Below, one piece after another: positions 1-8,682 of a DNA stretch of 64,000 nt. Positions within the stretch are counted from its first letter, which is position 1. Each line of letters starts with the position of its first letter. The translations under genes and the position numbers were made by a program. Source of the DNA: Flavobacteriales bacterium (GTDB lineage: Bacteria > Bacteroidota > Bacteroidia > Flavobacteriales > PHOS-HE28); assembly GCA_008016945.1 (NCBI GenBank), contig SSGN01000003.1, positions 1-64,000 on the forward strand. The letters are read 5' to 3'. Below the pieces are notes generated by a model. That model made no database searches. It was not told where the DNA came from and saw only the letters and a program-made list of their open reading frames with translations.

Positions 1-779
1 ACCTCGAACTGTCGATCACACCCGATGGCGACGAATATGTCATCAACGGCCGCAAATGGTGGATTTCGAACGCGATGCACCCGCGCTGCGACATCTGGAT
101 CGTGATGGGCAAGACCGATTTCAACGCCCCACGCCACGCCCAGCATTCGCAAATCCTGGTCGAGCCCAGTACGCCGGGCATCACCATTGTTCGCCACCAG
201 ACGGTGTTCGGTTCGCATAATTCGCCGGGCGGAGAATCCGAACTGCGCTTCGAAAATGTCCGCGTGCCCAAGGGCAATCTGATCCTCGGCGAAGGCCGCG
301 GGTTTGAGATTGCGCAGGGCCGCCTCGGGCCGGGCCGTATCCACCACTGCATGCGCTCGATTGGGCAGGCGCAGCGCGCGCTTGAGATCATGGCACGCCG
401 CGTCGACAGTCGTGTCGCTTTCGGCAAGAAGCTCGCCGACCAATCGTCGATCCGGCAGGATATCGCCAAAAGCTTCTGCGAGATCGAAATGTCGCGTTTG
501 CTGACGCTGAAGGCTGCTGATGCGATGGATCGCTATGGTAACAAGGTGGCGAAAGACCTGATCGCTGCAATCAAGGTTGTCGCGCCGCAAATGGCGCAAA
601 CCGTGTGCGACCGCGCTATCCAGGCGCATGGCGGGATGGGTGTTTCGGATGACACGCCGATTGCACGTTTCTTTACGCTGAACCGCTTCGTGCGCATCGC
701 CGATGGCCCGGACGAGGTGCATATGAGCCAACTCGGCAAGTCAAAGATCAAGGAATATGTTGCGATGAACGAGCGTTGA
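1..779 (+). CDS. acyl-CoA dehydrogenase, 5' end cut by window
   Basis: FAD-dependent alpha,beta-dehydrogenation of an acyl-CoA thioester. The reading frame is open from base 3 to the stop at 777-779, so about 258 C-terminal residues are visible and the true start lies upstream. Seen: the middle beta domain (NGRKWWISNA), a C-terminal four-helix domain with GRIHHCMRSIGQAQRALE, and HGGMGVSDDTPIARF followed by ADGPDEVHMSQLGK near the end. The last motif is typical of the ACAD10/11-like branch rather than the short/medium-chain enzymes. It is the first visible gene of a five-gene set; the next start follows 10 bases after this stop. The substrate cannot be read from sequence. Confidence 0.93.
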   Translation, partial: LELSITPDGDEYVINGRKWWISNAMHPRCDIWIVMGKTDFNAPRHAQHSQILVEPSTPGITIVRHQTVFGSHNSPGGESELRFENVRVPKGNLILGEGRGFEIAQGRLGPGRIHHCMRSIGQAQRALEIMARRVDSRVAFGKKLADQSSIRQDIAKSFCEIEMSRLLTLKAADAMDRYGNKVAKDLIAAIKVVAPQMAQTVCDRAIQAHGGMGVSDDTPIARFFTLNRFVRIADGPDEVHMSQLGKSKIKEYVAMNER

Positions 780-789
780 GGAGGGATTG

Positions 790-1569
790 ATGGCATCGCT
801 TTTCGATCTGACCGGAAAGGTCGCGCTCGTCACCGGCGGCAATAACGGCATCGGCCTTGGCATGGCCGATGGTCTTGCCGCGCACGGGGCGACGGTAGTC
901 ATCTGGGGCACCAATGGCGAACGCAATGCCGAGGCGGCCGAAAAGCTGCGTGTGCATGGCGGCGAGGTTCGTTCGGCACAAATCGATGTGTCGGACGAAG
1001 CCGCCGTCGCCAAGGGCGTGGCAGACATCATCGCCGAATTCGGGCGACTTGATCAGGCGATTGCCAATGCCGGCATTTCGATCTCGCGCAAAAGCCTGTT
1101 CGACATCAGCGTCGAGGATTTTCGCAAGATCGAAGAAGTGAACATCCACGGCGTGCTTTTCACCCTGCGTGAGGCAGCACGGCACATGGTCGAGCGGCAC
1201 AAGGCGGGTGACGGCGGCGGCTCGTTGGTCGCCATCTCCTCGACCTCGGCGATCCACGGCGCGGCGCGCAACGAACATTATGCCGCGACCAAGGGCGCGG
1301 TCGTTGCGATGGCGCGGGCGATGGCAGTCGAGTTCGCCCGTTACGGCATTAGCGTGAACAGCGTGCTGCCCGGCTGGACCCGGTCTGGCATGACATCGGG
1401 CCTGCAGGAATGGGACAAGTTCAACGAAGCGGTGATCAGCCGCGTACCGACCGGCGACTGGCTCGATGGCTCCGATTTCGCGGCCATCGCGGTCTATCTC
1501 GCCAGCCGGGGTTCGCGCAACCACACCGGCGACACCATCGTCATCGACGGGGGCTACACCATCTACTGA
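790..1569 (+). CDS. SDR family NAD(P)-dependent oxidoreductase
   Basis: Classical short-chain dehydrogenase/reductase of 259 residues. The Rossmann fold opens with VALVTGGNNGIGLG (cofactor glycine motif). The NAG motif (IANAG) and the catalytic Ser, Tyr and Lys (ISSTSAIHG and HYAATKG) are all present, and the C terminus has the usual HTGDTIVIDGGY. ATG at 790 is preceded by a strong GAGGAGG ribosome site at 778-784 that overlaps the previous stop; a TTG three bases upstream is also possible. It probably oxidises a hydroxyacyl-CoA or an alcohol in the same route as its neighbours, which is inference from context. Confidence 0.93.
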   Translation: MASLFDLTGKVALVTGGNNGIGLGMADGLAAHGATVVIWGTNGERNAEAAEKLRVHGGEVRSAQIDVSDEAAVAKGVADIIAEFGRLDQAIANAGISISRKSLFDISVEDFRKIEEVNIHGVLFTLREAARHMVERHKAGDGGGSLVAISSTSAIHGAARNEHYAATKGAVVAMARAMAVEFARYGISVNSVLPGWTRSGMTSGLQEWDKFNEAVISRVPTGDWLDGSDFAAIAVYLASRGSRNHTGDTIVIDGGYTIY

Positions 1570-1589
1570 GGTTCGCGAGGGAGAGAGCG

Positions 1590-3137
1590 ATGGGCAGGAT
1601 CAAAAGCGGCGAGCGCACACTGACAACGGCAGAGTTTGACGAACGCGCGCGGCGAGCCGCGACCGTCATCCAAGGGCTGGGGGTGGAAAGCGGCGACGGC
1701 ATCGCGCTCTACCTGCGCAACGACATCGCTTATTTTGAGGCGGCTTTCGGCGCGGGAATGCTGGGCATCTATCCGGTCCCCGTTAACTGGCATTACACGC
1801 CGGATGAGGCGAATTACCTGCTGACCGACAGCGGCGTGAAACTGCTCCTCATCCATGCCGACCTCTATGATCCCATCAAACAGGCGATCCCGGCCGACCT
1901 CAAAGTTATCATCGTCGAAACCCCGCCGGAAATCCGCGAGGCTTACAGCATTTCAGAGACCCCTCAGCCTGAAGGGCTGCCGCGCTGGCATGAACTGGTC
2001 AATGCGGCAGCCCCATTTTCGGGGGATGGCGAAATGGCGCCAAGCACGATCATCTATACATCGGGAACCACAGGTCGGCCCAAGGGTGTGCGTCGCGCGG
2101 CCTTCACGCCGGAACAGGCCGAGGCGGTCAACACCATGCTTGGCTGGTCTTACGGCTATTCCGAAGTGCTGGCCGGGAAACGCGATCCGGCGACGATCAC
2201 AACCGCGGTAATCGGCCCAGTCTATCACAGCGCTCCCAACGCCCATTCCTCTTTCTCGATCCGCGTCGGCGCCAATGTCGTCATCTGCCCGCGTTTCGAT
2301 GCCGAGGCGCTGCTGGCGCTTATCGAAAAGGAACGGATCACGCACCTCAACATGGTACCGATCATGTTCAACCGGCTGCTACGCCTGCCCGAAGAGGTGA
2401 AGCGCAAATATGACCTGTCGAGCCTCGAATATGTAACCCATGCCGCCGCCCCCTGCCCGCCGCCGGTCAAACGTGCGATGATCGAATGGTGGGGGCCGGT
2501 GATCTGGGAATATTATGGCTCGACCGAGATGGGCAATGTCACCTGCCTTTCATCCGAAGAATGGCTCGCGCACCCCGGGTCGGTCGGCCGGGTGCAGCCC
2601 GGAGTTACGCTGCGCGTTGTCGATCCGGACGGGAATGATGTGCAGCCGGGCACTATCGGCGAGGTGATAGGCAAAGGGCGCCACGGCACCAATTTCACGT
2701 ACCAAAATTCGCCTGAAAAGCGCGCTTCGATGGAGAAATATGGCCTGATCACACCCGGCGACATGGGCTATTTCGACAATGACGGCTTCCTCTATTTGTG
2801 CGACCGCATCAACGACATGATCATTTCGGGCGGTGCGAACATCTATCCGGCCGAGATCGAAGCGGAGTTGCACAAGCTTTCGGGCGTCGCCGATTGCGCG
2901 GTTTTCGGCATTCCCGATGAGGAATTTGGCGAGAGCGTGATGGCGGTGGTGCAGCCGATGCCGGGAGTGTCACTGACCGCCGAAGGGTTGCAAACCGAAC
3001 TCAAAAAGGTGCTCACCGGATACAAGGTGCCCCGCCGGATCGATTTTGCCGACGGCCTGCCGCGCGAGGATTCGGGCAAGATATTCAAGCGCAAGTTGCG
3101 CGAACCCTTTTGGGAAGGACGGGAGCGGAGGATATGA
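1590..3137 (+). CDS. acyl-CoA synthetase (AMP-binding ligase)
   Basis: ATP-dependent activation of a carboxylic acid to its CoA thioester through an acyl-adenylate (ANL superfamily), 515 residues. Seen: the P-loop-like IIYTSGTTGRPKG, EYYGSTEMG, the hinge motif DRINDMIISGGANIYPAEIE, and the C-terminal catalytic lysine region DSGKIFKRKLRE. ATG at 1590 is chosen because it follows GAGGGAGAG; the frame stays open further upstream but that part overlaps the SDR gene. It starts 20 bases after the SDR stop and overlaps the next gene by ATGA. With the dehydrogenases nearby it likely feeds a fatty or aromatic acid into CoA-linked degradation; the exact acid is unknown. Confidence 0.93.
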   Translation: MGRIKSGERTLTTAEFDERARRAATVIQGLGVESGDGIALYLRNDIAYFEAAFGAGMLGIYPVPVNWHYTPDEANYLLTDSGVKLLLIHADLYDPIKQAIPADLKVIIVETPPEIREAYSISETPQPEGLPRWHELVNAAAPFSGDGEMAPSTIIYTSGTTGRPKGVRRAAFTPEQAEAVNTMLGWSYGYSEVLAGKRDPATITTAVIGPVYHSAPNAHSSFSIRVGANVVICPRFDAEALLALIEKERITHLNMVPIMFNRLLRLPEEVKRKYDLSSLEYVTHAAAPCPPPVKRAMIEWWGPVIWEYYGSTEMGNVTCLSSEEWLAHPGSVGRVQPGVTLRVVDPDGNDVQPGTIGEVIGKGRHGTNFTYQNSPEKRASMEKYGLITPGDMGYFDNDGFLYLCDRINDMIISGGANIYPAEIEAELHKLSGVADCAVFGIPDEEFGESVMAVVQPMPGVSLTAEGLQTELKKVLTGYKVPRRIDFADGLPREDSGKIFKRKLREPFWEGRERRI

Positions 3138-4177
3138 ACGAAGCGATACTCGAACCGGATCTGCCGATCATCGATCCGCACCACCATTTGTGGGACTGGC
3201 GCTCGCGCCTGCCGTTCCTGCCCGCCGAAATGTCGCACCCGTTCGAGGCGATCTTGCGCCAGTCGCCGCGCTACCTGCTCGACGAATTGCTGGAAGACAC
3301 GGGCAGCGGGCATAACGTAATCGGCACCGTCTATGTTCAGTGCGGCGCCTTTTACCGTGCCGCTGGACCCGAAGCGATGCAGCCGGTGGGCGAGACCGAG
3401 TTCGTCAATGGCGTTGCTGCCATGGCCGCGAGCGGCGTCTATGGACCGACGCGCGCCTGTGCAGGCATCGTTGGCCATGCCGATCTGGGGCTGGGCGATG
3501 CGGTGGCCGAAGTGCTTGATGCGCATATCGCCGCTGGTGGCGGGCGTTTCCGCGGCATTCGCCACATGATGGCCCATGACGATGATACCGCGGTGCTGGG
3601 GCCATTGGCCCATGCGGCCCCGAACCTCTGTGCATCGCCGCAAGTGCATGCGGCGCTGAAGCATTTTGCCAAGCGCCAGCTTTCGCTCGATATCTGGGTG
3701 GTCGAACCGCAATTGCCCGAAGTCGTCGGCCTTGCCCGCGCCTTCCCCGATGTGCCGATGGTAATCGACCATGTTGGCACGCCGGTCGGGCTCGGTCGCT
3801 ATGCCGGCAAGCGCGATGATCGTTTTGCAGGCTGGAAAGCCAGCATGGCCAGCTTGGCCGAACTGCCTAACGTCCATGTGAAGCTTGGTGGACTCGGCAT
3901 GCCCTTCCCCGGTTTTGAGGGCATGGGGCCGGATGTGCGGCCATCATCCGAAGCGCTGGCAGAGGCGTGGGAACCTTATATCGAAAGCTGCATCGAACTG
4001 TTCGGCGCCAACCGTTGCATGTTCGAAAGCAACTTCCCCGTCGACCGCTGGGGGGCCGACTATCCGACGCTGTGGAACGCCTTCAAACGCATCACGGCGG
4101 GCGCTTCTTCGGAGGAAAAAGCGGACTTGTTTGCGGGCACAGCAGCCCGTTTCTATCGTTTGGAAGGACTGGCATGA
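3134..4177 (+). CDS. amidohydrolase family 2 (TIM-barrel metal hydrolase)
   Basis: Metal-dependent hydrolase or decarboxylase-like TIM barrel of 347 residues. The N terminus carries IIDPHHHLWDW, the metal-binding HxH motif of the amidohydrolase_2 family. MVIDHVGTP in the middle and MFESNFPVDR near the end match the second histidine region and the ESNFP signature of this group. Relatives act on lactones such as 2-pyrone-4,6-dicarboxylate, but sequence alone does not choose the substrate. ATG at 3134 overlaps the ligase stop (ATGA), so translation is coupled. It also overlaps the following alcohol dehydrogenase by four bases. Confidence 0.9.
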   Translation: MNEAILEPDLPIIDPHHHLWDWRSRLPFLPAEMSHPFEAILRQSPRYLLDELLEDTGSGHNVIGTVYVQCGAFYRAAGPEAMQPVGETEFVNGVAAMAASGVYGPTRACAGIVGHADLGLGDAVAEVLDAHIAAGGGRFRGIRHMMAHDDDTAVLGPLAHAAPNLCASPQVHAALKHFAKRQLSLDIWVVEPQLPEVVGLARAFPDVPMVIDHVGTPVGLGRYAGKRDDRFAGWKASMASLAELPNVHVKLGGLGMPFPGFEGMGPDVRPSSEALAEAWEPYIESCIELFGANRCMFESNFPVDRWGADYPTLWNAFKRITAGASSEEKADLFAGTAARFYRLEGLA

Positions 4178-5211
4178 AGGCCCTGCGCTATTTCGGCGAA
4201 CGCGACATCCGGCATGACAGCATGGAGGATCCAAAGCTCGAATCCGATCGCGATGCCATCGTCCAGATGACCGCCTGCTCGATCTGCGGCAGCGACCTTC
4301 ATATCTATCACGGCCATGGCTTTTCCGAAGATACCGGCTTTTGCGTCGGCCATGAAGCCGTGGGCGAAGTGGTCGAGGTCGGCTGCGCTGTCACGCGGGT
4401 CAAAGTTGGCGACAAGGTGATGATGCCGGCCGCCGTCGGCTGCGGTGCCTGCCGTTCCTGCCTGTCGGGCGTGGTCAATAATTGCGAGAACAACGCCAGC
4501 GGCTGTTACGGTCTTTCGGCGCGATTGCAGGGCGTGCAGGCCGAAGCCTTCCGGGTGCCCGCCGCCGATATGAACGCGGTCAAAATCCCCGACGGCATCA
4601 GCGAAGACCAGGCACTGATGATGACCGATGCGATGGCGACCGCCTGGTTCGGCGCGCGCAACGCCGATATCCGCCCCGGTAGCAGCGTGGGCGTGATCGG
4701 ACTTGGGCCGATCGGATTGATGACCGTCGAGGCGGCCTTCGTGATGGGCGCGCATGTCGTCTATGCCATCGATCCTATACCGGAACGGCGGGCGGTGGCC
4801 GAAGCTGTGGGCGCGATCGCGCTCCATCCCGACGAAGCTATGGAGCGCATCAAGCAAGACACCAAGGGACGCAGGCTCGATTGTGTCGTCGAGGTGGTCG
4901 GCAGCGACGCGACCGTCGATTTCGCGCTGCGTTGCGTGCGGGTTCGCGGGACGGTCTCGGTTATCGGCGTGCAGCAATCGCGCCGCTTCCCCTTCCCGCT
5001 TGAACGCGCCTTTGCCGGCGGCCTCACCTTCCGTGTCGGCACCTGTTCTGTGCCCGAGGAACTACCGGCGCTTTTCCCGCTGGTCCAATCCGGCCGCCTG
5101 AAGCCCGAACGCTATATCAGCCACCGCCTGCCGTTGAGACAAGGCGCCGATGCGTATGATATGTTTGACCGGCGCGAGGCGGGGGCATTGAAGATGGTGC
5201 TGGTTCCCTGA
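4174..5211 (+). CDS. zinc-dependent alcohol dehydrogenase (MDR family)
   Basis: Medium-chain NAD(P)-dependent alcohol dehydrogenase of 345 residues. Catalytic-zinc ligands are seen in TACSICGSDLHIYHGHG and GHEAVGEVVEVG. The structural-zinc cluster is CGACRSCLSGVVNNC, and the Rossmann glycine motif is VIGLGPIGLM. ATG at 4174 overlaps the amidohydrolase stop, which removes a longer upstream frame from consideration. It is the last gene of the five-gene set; a 170-base gap with a REP-like inverted repeat follows. It may oxidise the alcohol from which the acid handled by the ligase derives, which is an inference. Confidence 0.92.
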   Translation: MKALRYFGERDIRHDSMEDPKLESDRDAIVQMTACSICGSDLHIYHGHGFSEDTGFCVGHEAVGEVVEVGCAVTRVKVGDKVMMPAAVGCGACRSCLSGVVNNCENNASGCYGLSARLQGVQAEAFRVPAADMNAVKIPDGISEDQALMMTDAMATAWFGARNADIRPGSSVGVIGLGPIGLMTVEAAFVMGAHVVYAIDPIPERRAVAEAVGAIALHPDEAMERIKQDTKGRRLDCVVEVVGSDATVDFALRCVRVRGTVSVIGVQQSRRFPFPLERAFAGGLTFRVGTCSVPEELPALFPLVQSGRLKPERYISHRLPLRQGADAYDMFDRREAGALKMVLVP

Positions 5212-5252
5212 CGCTGTCGGTCCTTTGCTAGCATCGGTTGCGATTAAAACCG

Positions 5253-5328
5253 CAGGGCTGAGTCTGTCGAAGCACGCCTTCCAGAAAAGCACTACCCGTT
5301 GAGACGCCCTTCGACAAGCTCAGGGCTG
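5253..5328. repeat. REP-like inverted repeat
   Basis: Two arms face each other across about 33 bases: cagggctgagtctgtcgaag at 5253-5272 and cttcgacaagctcagggctg at 5309-5328, mismatched at two positions. A cttcgacaagctcaggg core is, to my knowledge, recurrent in intergenic DNA of sphingomonad genomes. It sits between the convergently irrelevant stop of the alcohol dehydrogenase and the recJ start, where a transcript could fold into a stable stem. No recognisable gene lies in this gap. Confidence 0.55.
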
Positions 5329-5381
5329 CGGTAAGTTTGAAGCGCTTGCAGGGAACAGGTTCAAACGGCTAACAGCCGGGC

Positions 5382-7145
5382 ATGAACAGTCTCAGTTTCG
5401 TCCAGCGTTCGATCCTCGGCCAGACCTGGCAATGGAGGGGTAACCGGGCGGATGCGGGCGACCCCGATTTCACACCTGACGATCTCGTCACCCAATTGCT
5501 GCTGGCACGTGGTGTGGCGCGCGACGATCTGGAACGGCACCGCAACCCGACGCTGCGCGGCTTCATGCCAGACCCGTCAATCTTCCGCGATATGGATGTG
5601 GCGGCGGAACGGCTGGCGGACGCGGTTCAGCGCGGCGAGCAGCTGACTGTCTATGGTGATTATGATGTCGACGGTGCGACCAGCGCAGCCTTGCTGATCC
5701 GCCTGTTTCGCGAATTGGGCCTGGAGGCAGGCTATTATATCCCCGACCGGCTGCTCGAGGGTTACGGCCCATCAGGCGAGGCGCTTGTTCGGCTGGGAGA
5801 CGCTGGCAACAAACTTGTCGTCACTGTCGATTGCGGCGCGATGGCCTATGAAGCACTTTCGCAGGCACGCGAGGCGGGCATGGAAGTGATCGTTGTCGAT
5901 CACCACAAATGCGCCGCCCAGCTGCCAACCGCTTTCGCGCTGGTGAACCCCAATCGCCTCGACGAGGCAGACGCCGCCGCCGCACACGGCCATCTGGCGG
6001 CGGTCGGTGTGGCCTTCCTGCTAGCTGCCGCCATAGTGCGCGTGCTTCGCGGCCGTGGCTATTTTGCCGACCGTGATGAGCCACAACTGATGGCATTGCT
6101 CGATATTGTCGCACTGGGAACGGTCGCCGATGTCGCCCAGTTGAAAGGCCTGAACCGCGCCTTTGTGGCACAGGGCCTGAAAGTCATGGCCGCACGCCGC
6201 AATATCGGGCTCAACGCGCTTGCAGCCGCTGCACGGCTCAATCGCGCACCGACCTGCTCGGACCTTGGCTTCGCGCTGGGGCCCCGCATCAATGCGGGCG
6301 GGCGTGTGGGCAAATCCGATCTTGGTGTGCGCCTGCTGACTACGACCGATCCCGATGAGGCGCGCCTCATCGCGCAGGAGCTCGACCGGCTGAACGAAGA
6401 ACGTCGGGCGATTGAAGCCCAAGTGCAGGAGGCCGCCGAAGCCGCGATGGCAACGCAGCACAACCGCGCCGTCGCATTGGTATCGGGCGAAGGCTGGCAT
6501 CCGGGAGTCATCGGTATCGTTGCCGGGCGCATAAAGGAGAAGTTCGGCAAACCGGCCATTGTCGTCGCGGTGGATACCGACGGCACCGGAAAAGGATCTG
6601 GGCGCTCAATTAACGGTGTCGATCTTGGGGCGGCTATCATTTCAGCGCGGGAGGCCGGGCTGTTGGTCGCCGGTGGTGGCCACGCCATGGCGGCGGGGCT
6701 GACCGTAGAAGCCACCAAGATTGATGCGCTCTCCGATTGGCTCGACGAACGACTTGCGGGGGATGTATCGCGCGCCAGCTCCGAAAAGACCCTGTCGGTC
6801 GACGCGATGGTCAATCCGCGCGGGCTGAGCCCTATGCTGGTTGAAACACTGGAAGCGGCGGGACCCTATGGCACCGGCTGGCCAGGACCACGCGTGGTAA
6901 CCGGTCCGGTACGCATCGTGAAATGCGACATCGTCGGCAAGGACCATGTGCGCGCCATCGTTTCAGGGGATGACGGCGCATCGTTCAAGGCGATGGCTTT
7001 CCGCCAGGGTGAAAGTGCGTTGGGCCAACAACTGCTCCATGGCGAACGCGGGCAGAAATACTGGCTTGCAGGGCGCGCCCGCCTTGACGATTGGGGTTCG
7101 ACGCCCAAGGCCGAATTGCACATCGACGATATCGCCATTGCCTGA
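5382..7145 (+). CDS. recJ: single-stranded-DNA-specific exonuclease RecJ
   Basis: 5'-3' single-strand exonuclease of recombination and mismatch repair, 587 residues, normal family length. The DHH phosphoesterase core is clear: YGDYDVDGATSAALL (motif I), VTVDCGA (II), VVDHHK (III) and a later LVNPNR segment. The DHHA1 domain shows VSGEGWHPGVIGIVAGRIKE and GGGHAMAAGL, and a C-terminal OB-like part ends the protein. ATG at 5382 begins MNSLSFVQRSILGQTW, typical for alphaproteobacterial RecJ. It appears to be a single-gene unit in front of tRNA-Glu. Confidence 0.96.
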   Translation: MNSLSFVQRSILGQTWQWRGNRADAGDPDFTPDDLVTQLLLARGVARDDLERHRNPTLRGFMPDPSIFRDMDVAAERLADAVQRGEQLTVYGDYDVDGATSAALLIRLFRELGLEAGYYIPDRLLEGYGPSGEALVRLGDAGNKLVVTVDCGAMAYEALSQAREAGMEVIVVDHHKCAAQLPTAFALVNPNRLDEADAAAAHGHLAAVGVAFLLAAAIVRVLRGRGYFADRDEPQLMALLDIVALGTVADVAQLKGLNRAFVAQGLKVMAARRNIGLNALAAAARLNRAPTCSDLGFALGPRINAGGRVGKSDLGVRLLTTTDPDEARLIAQELDRLNEERRAIEAQVQEAAEAAMATQHNRAVALVSGEGWHPGVIGIVAGRIKEKFGKPAIVVAVDTDGTGKGSGRSINGVDLGAAIISAREAGLLVAGGGHAMAAGLTVEATKIDALSDWLDERLAGDVSRASSEKTLSVDAMVNPRGLSPMLVETLEAAGPYGTGWPGPRVVTGPVRIVKCDIVGKDHVRAIVSGDDGASFKAMAFRQGESALGQQLLHGERGQKYWLAGRARLDDWGSTPKAELHIDDIAIA

Positions 7146-7190
7146 TTTTGGCGGGCGGCGGAAATCTTTGAAATCGGGACAACTCGGTTC

Positions 7191-7219
7191 TTGACGAGTG
7201 CAAAGCGAATCCGTAAAGG
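7191..7219 (+). promoter_or_regulatory. putative sigma-70 promoter of tRNA-Glu
   Basis: TTGACG at 7191-7196 and TAAAGG at 7214-7219 are separated by 17 bases. Initiation would fall roughly 10-12 bases before the mature tRNA 5' end at 7238. This is pattern matching only; the -10 element is imperfect. Confidence 0.45.
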
Positions 7220-7237
7220 CGCGCTTCCATCTTCGAT

Positions 7238-7312
7238 GGCCCCTTCGTCTAGCGGTTAGGACGCGGCCCTTTCACGGCTGAAACACGGGTTCGATTCCCG
7301 TAGGGGTCACCA
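7238..7312 (+). tRNA. tRNA-Glu (anticodon UUC)
   Basis: 75 bases including an encoded CCA. The acceptor stem GGCCCCT pairs with AGGGGTC (one G-U pair), the D arm contains TAGCGGTTAGGA, and the anticodon loop CTTTCAC centres on TTC. The T arm ACGGGTTCGATTCCCGT is canonical. The last 15 bases (7298-7312) are repeated exactly at 32529-32543, so this tRNA is the attachment site of the island that follows. The tRNA itself is left complete by the insertion. Confidence 0.97.
7298..7312. repeat. attL core (direct repeat in tRNA-Glu 3' end)
   Basis: ccgtaggggtcacca, covering half of the T arm, the acceptor 3' strand and CCA. It is identical to 32529-32543. Integration inside the 3' end of a tRNA with restoration of the gene is the usual behaviour of tyrosine integrases of this kind. 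Confidence 0.9.
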
Positions 7313-7370
7313 GTCAAGCGTTTTATCTTGTTGTTTTTACACAATAAAATGCGATTTTTTGAAATTTTAT

Positions 7371-7400
7371 CCCACAATCGTTCCCACATTTTGATCGGGA
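7371..7400 (+). repeat. left copy of 30-bp att-flanking repeat (putative integrase arm site)
   Basis: cccacaatcgttcccacatt then ttgatcggga lies about 60 bases inside attL. A copy differing at two positions plus one indel lies at 32392-32420 in the same orientation near attR. It contains two degenerate units of (g)ttcccaca spaced 10-12 bases. Presence at both ends next to the core repeats suggests integrase or excisionase arm binding; the function is inferred. The surrounding 7313-7510 stretch is AT-richer than average and has no gene. Confidence 0.55.
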
Positions 7401-7510
7401 TTTGGTGGAGCAATTCGGGGCGCGATGACATCGCCTCGGACTGTCGATGAACGCCCCAGCGCAGTGAAGCAACAGGATTCGGGGCGCGTTTGACGCGCCC
7501 CGATTGGCCT

Positions 7511-7720
7511 TCACTGCCGGGGCTGCGGTTCGCGCAGGACGATCTGGCCGCTGATCGGGATGACCGAGAGGATGAGCGACAGCCCCTTGCCGTCGCGGTG
7601 GGGCCATGCGGCTCCAACCTTGGTCCAGAAACTGTCGTCGCCCTTGTTGGTGACATGCCAGGCTTGGAAGGCCGGGGTCTTGGGTTCGGCTGTTGCTGCG
7701 GTTGAAGTTGTGCGTGCCAT
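7511..7720 (-). CDS. small conserved hypothetical protein, mobilisation region
   Basis: 69 residues. The ATG at 7720 follows AAAGGA eight bases upstream on the minus strand; a longer frame exists but would start without a ribosome site. The core reads AFQAWHVTNKGDDSFWTKVGA then AWPHRDGKGLSLILSVIPISG, a small beta-rich fold recalling DUF736-type proteins that accompany plasmid and island mobilisation genes in alphaproteobacteria. No catalytic motif is seen. It lies downstream of, and co-oriented with, the DUF6118 and relaxase genes. The function is unknown. Confidence 0.7.
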   Translation of the reverse strand: MARTTSTAATAEPKTPAFQAWHVTNKGDDSFWTKVGAAWPHRDGKGLSLILSVIPISGQIVLREPQPRQ

Positions 7721-7941
7721 GATGAAATCCTTTCGTGTCCGTGTGGCTCGTTGCCACCCTCCGCAAAGCCGCGCGATCAAGGTCGGGCGTCATGTCCTAC
7801 ACGGGTGCGCTGGCGCACCGGCGCGGGCCGGACATTGACGCTCGACCGCGCGCGGTCAGGAAAGGGTGAATGAAAACGGGTTGCACGGAAACGAACGACG
7901 GTGGCCGCCAACTCGCGCTGCACCGGCCCTGTAAACACCCG

Positions 7942-8670
7942 CTACCGGGCCTCCGGAGTCGGCGGCTTCAAGGTTACTTCGCATTTCGTGGGCCGCTGAG
8001 CCTTGGCCGCCGCGTTCAGGCAATTGGCAATACGCTCGCGGCTGCTTTCGGTCATGCGCTCGAAGTCTGATCGTAACAGCCAGCGATCTTGGTCGGCGCG
8101 GGCCTGCAAGCGCTCGCCCGCAAACCACATATCGCCGCCCAAAATGCTCGTCGCGCGCTTTTCAGGCCAATGCCAGCTTTCTGGCGCAGCGGTTATGGCG
8201 AAGACCGGCAGGGCGATGGCGACGAAAGAGCCAACGACTGCACCGATCAACCCGGCCCGCCATAGCCAAGTGCGCTGCTCTTCGGCGGTTCGGGCCGATA
8301 CAACCACGTCGGCGATTCGGCGCTCCGTTTCCCGCATGGTGCTGGTCGCTTTTGCGAGCGCCGAATGGTCGTCCGCTCGTGCGTCGGTGCCAGCCTTGAC
8401 GATGGCATCGCTCAAGGCTTGGGGCGTCAGCCGCAAAGCGGGCTTCTCAGCCCATTTGGCGAGCTGATCGGCGGTAGCCTGCATCTGCTCGGAAATGCCT
8501 TCCAAAGTCTCGGTATAGTCGGGAATGACGATGCTCGCCGGTTCATCGGCGAGCTTCTCGACCGCAATCCGCAACAAGCCGACTTCGCGTTTGAGCTTTC
8601 GGAATTCCTTGCTGGCAGGATCGTTGCTTTCGATCTCCGGCGGCTTCGCGGCAATCACGTCTGGTTCCAT
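7942..8670 (-). CDS. DUF6118-like membrane protein beside relaxase
   Basis: 242 residues. The N-terminal 130 residues are predicted helical and charged. One clear transmembrane segment follows at about residues 143-165 (LWRAGLIGAVVGSFVAIALP), then a hydrophilic C-terminal region with WHWPEKRATSILGG. This layout and its position 12 bases after the relaxase stop match DUF6118-family proteins that commonly follow TraA in sphingomonad mobile DNA. A role in mobilisation, perhaps membrane docking of the relaxase, is inference from location. The start ATG at 8670 has GGAGAA upstream on the minus strand. Confidence 0.75.
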   Translation of the reverse strand: MEPDVIAAKPPEIESNDPASKEFRKLKREVGLLRIAVEKLADEPASIVIPDYTETLEGISEQMQATADQLAKWAEKPALRLTPQALSDAIVKAGTDARADDHSALAKATSTMRETERRIADVVVSARTAEEQRTWLWRAGLIGAVVGSFVAIALPVFAITAAPESWHWPEKRATSILGGDMWFAGERLQARADQDRWLLRSDFERMTESSRERIANCLNAAAKAQRPTKCEVTLKPPTPEAR

Positions 8671-8682
8671 CGTTCTTCTCCT

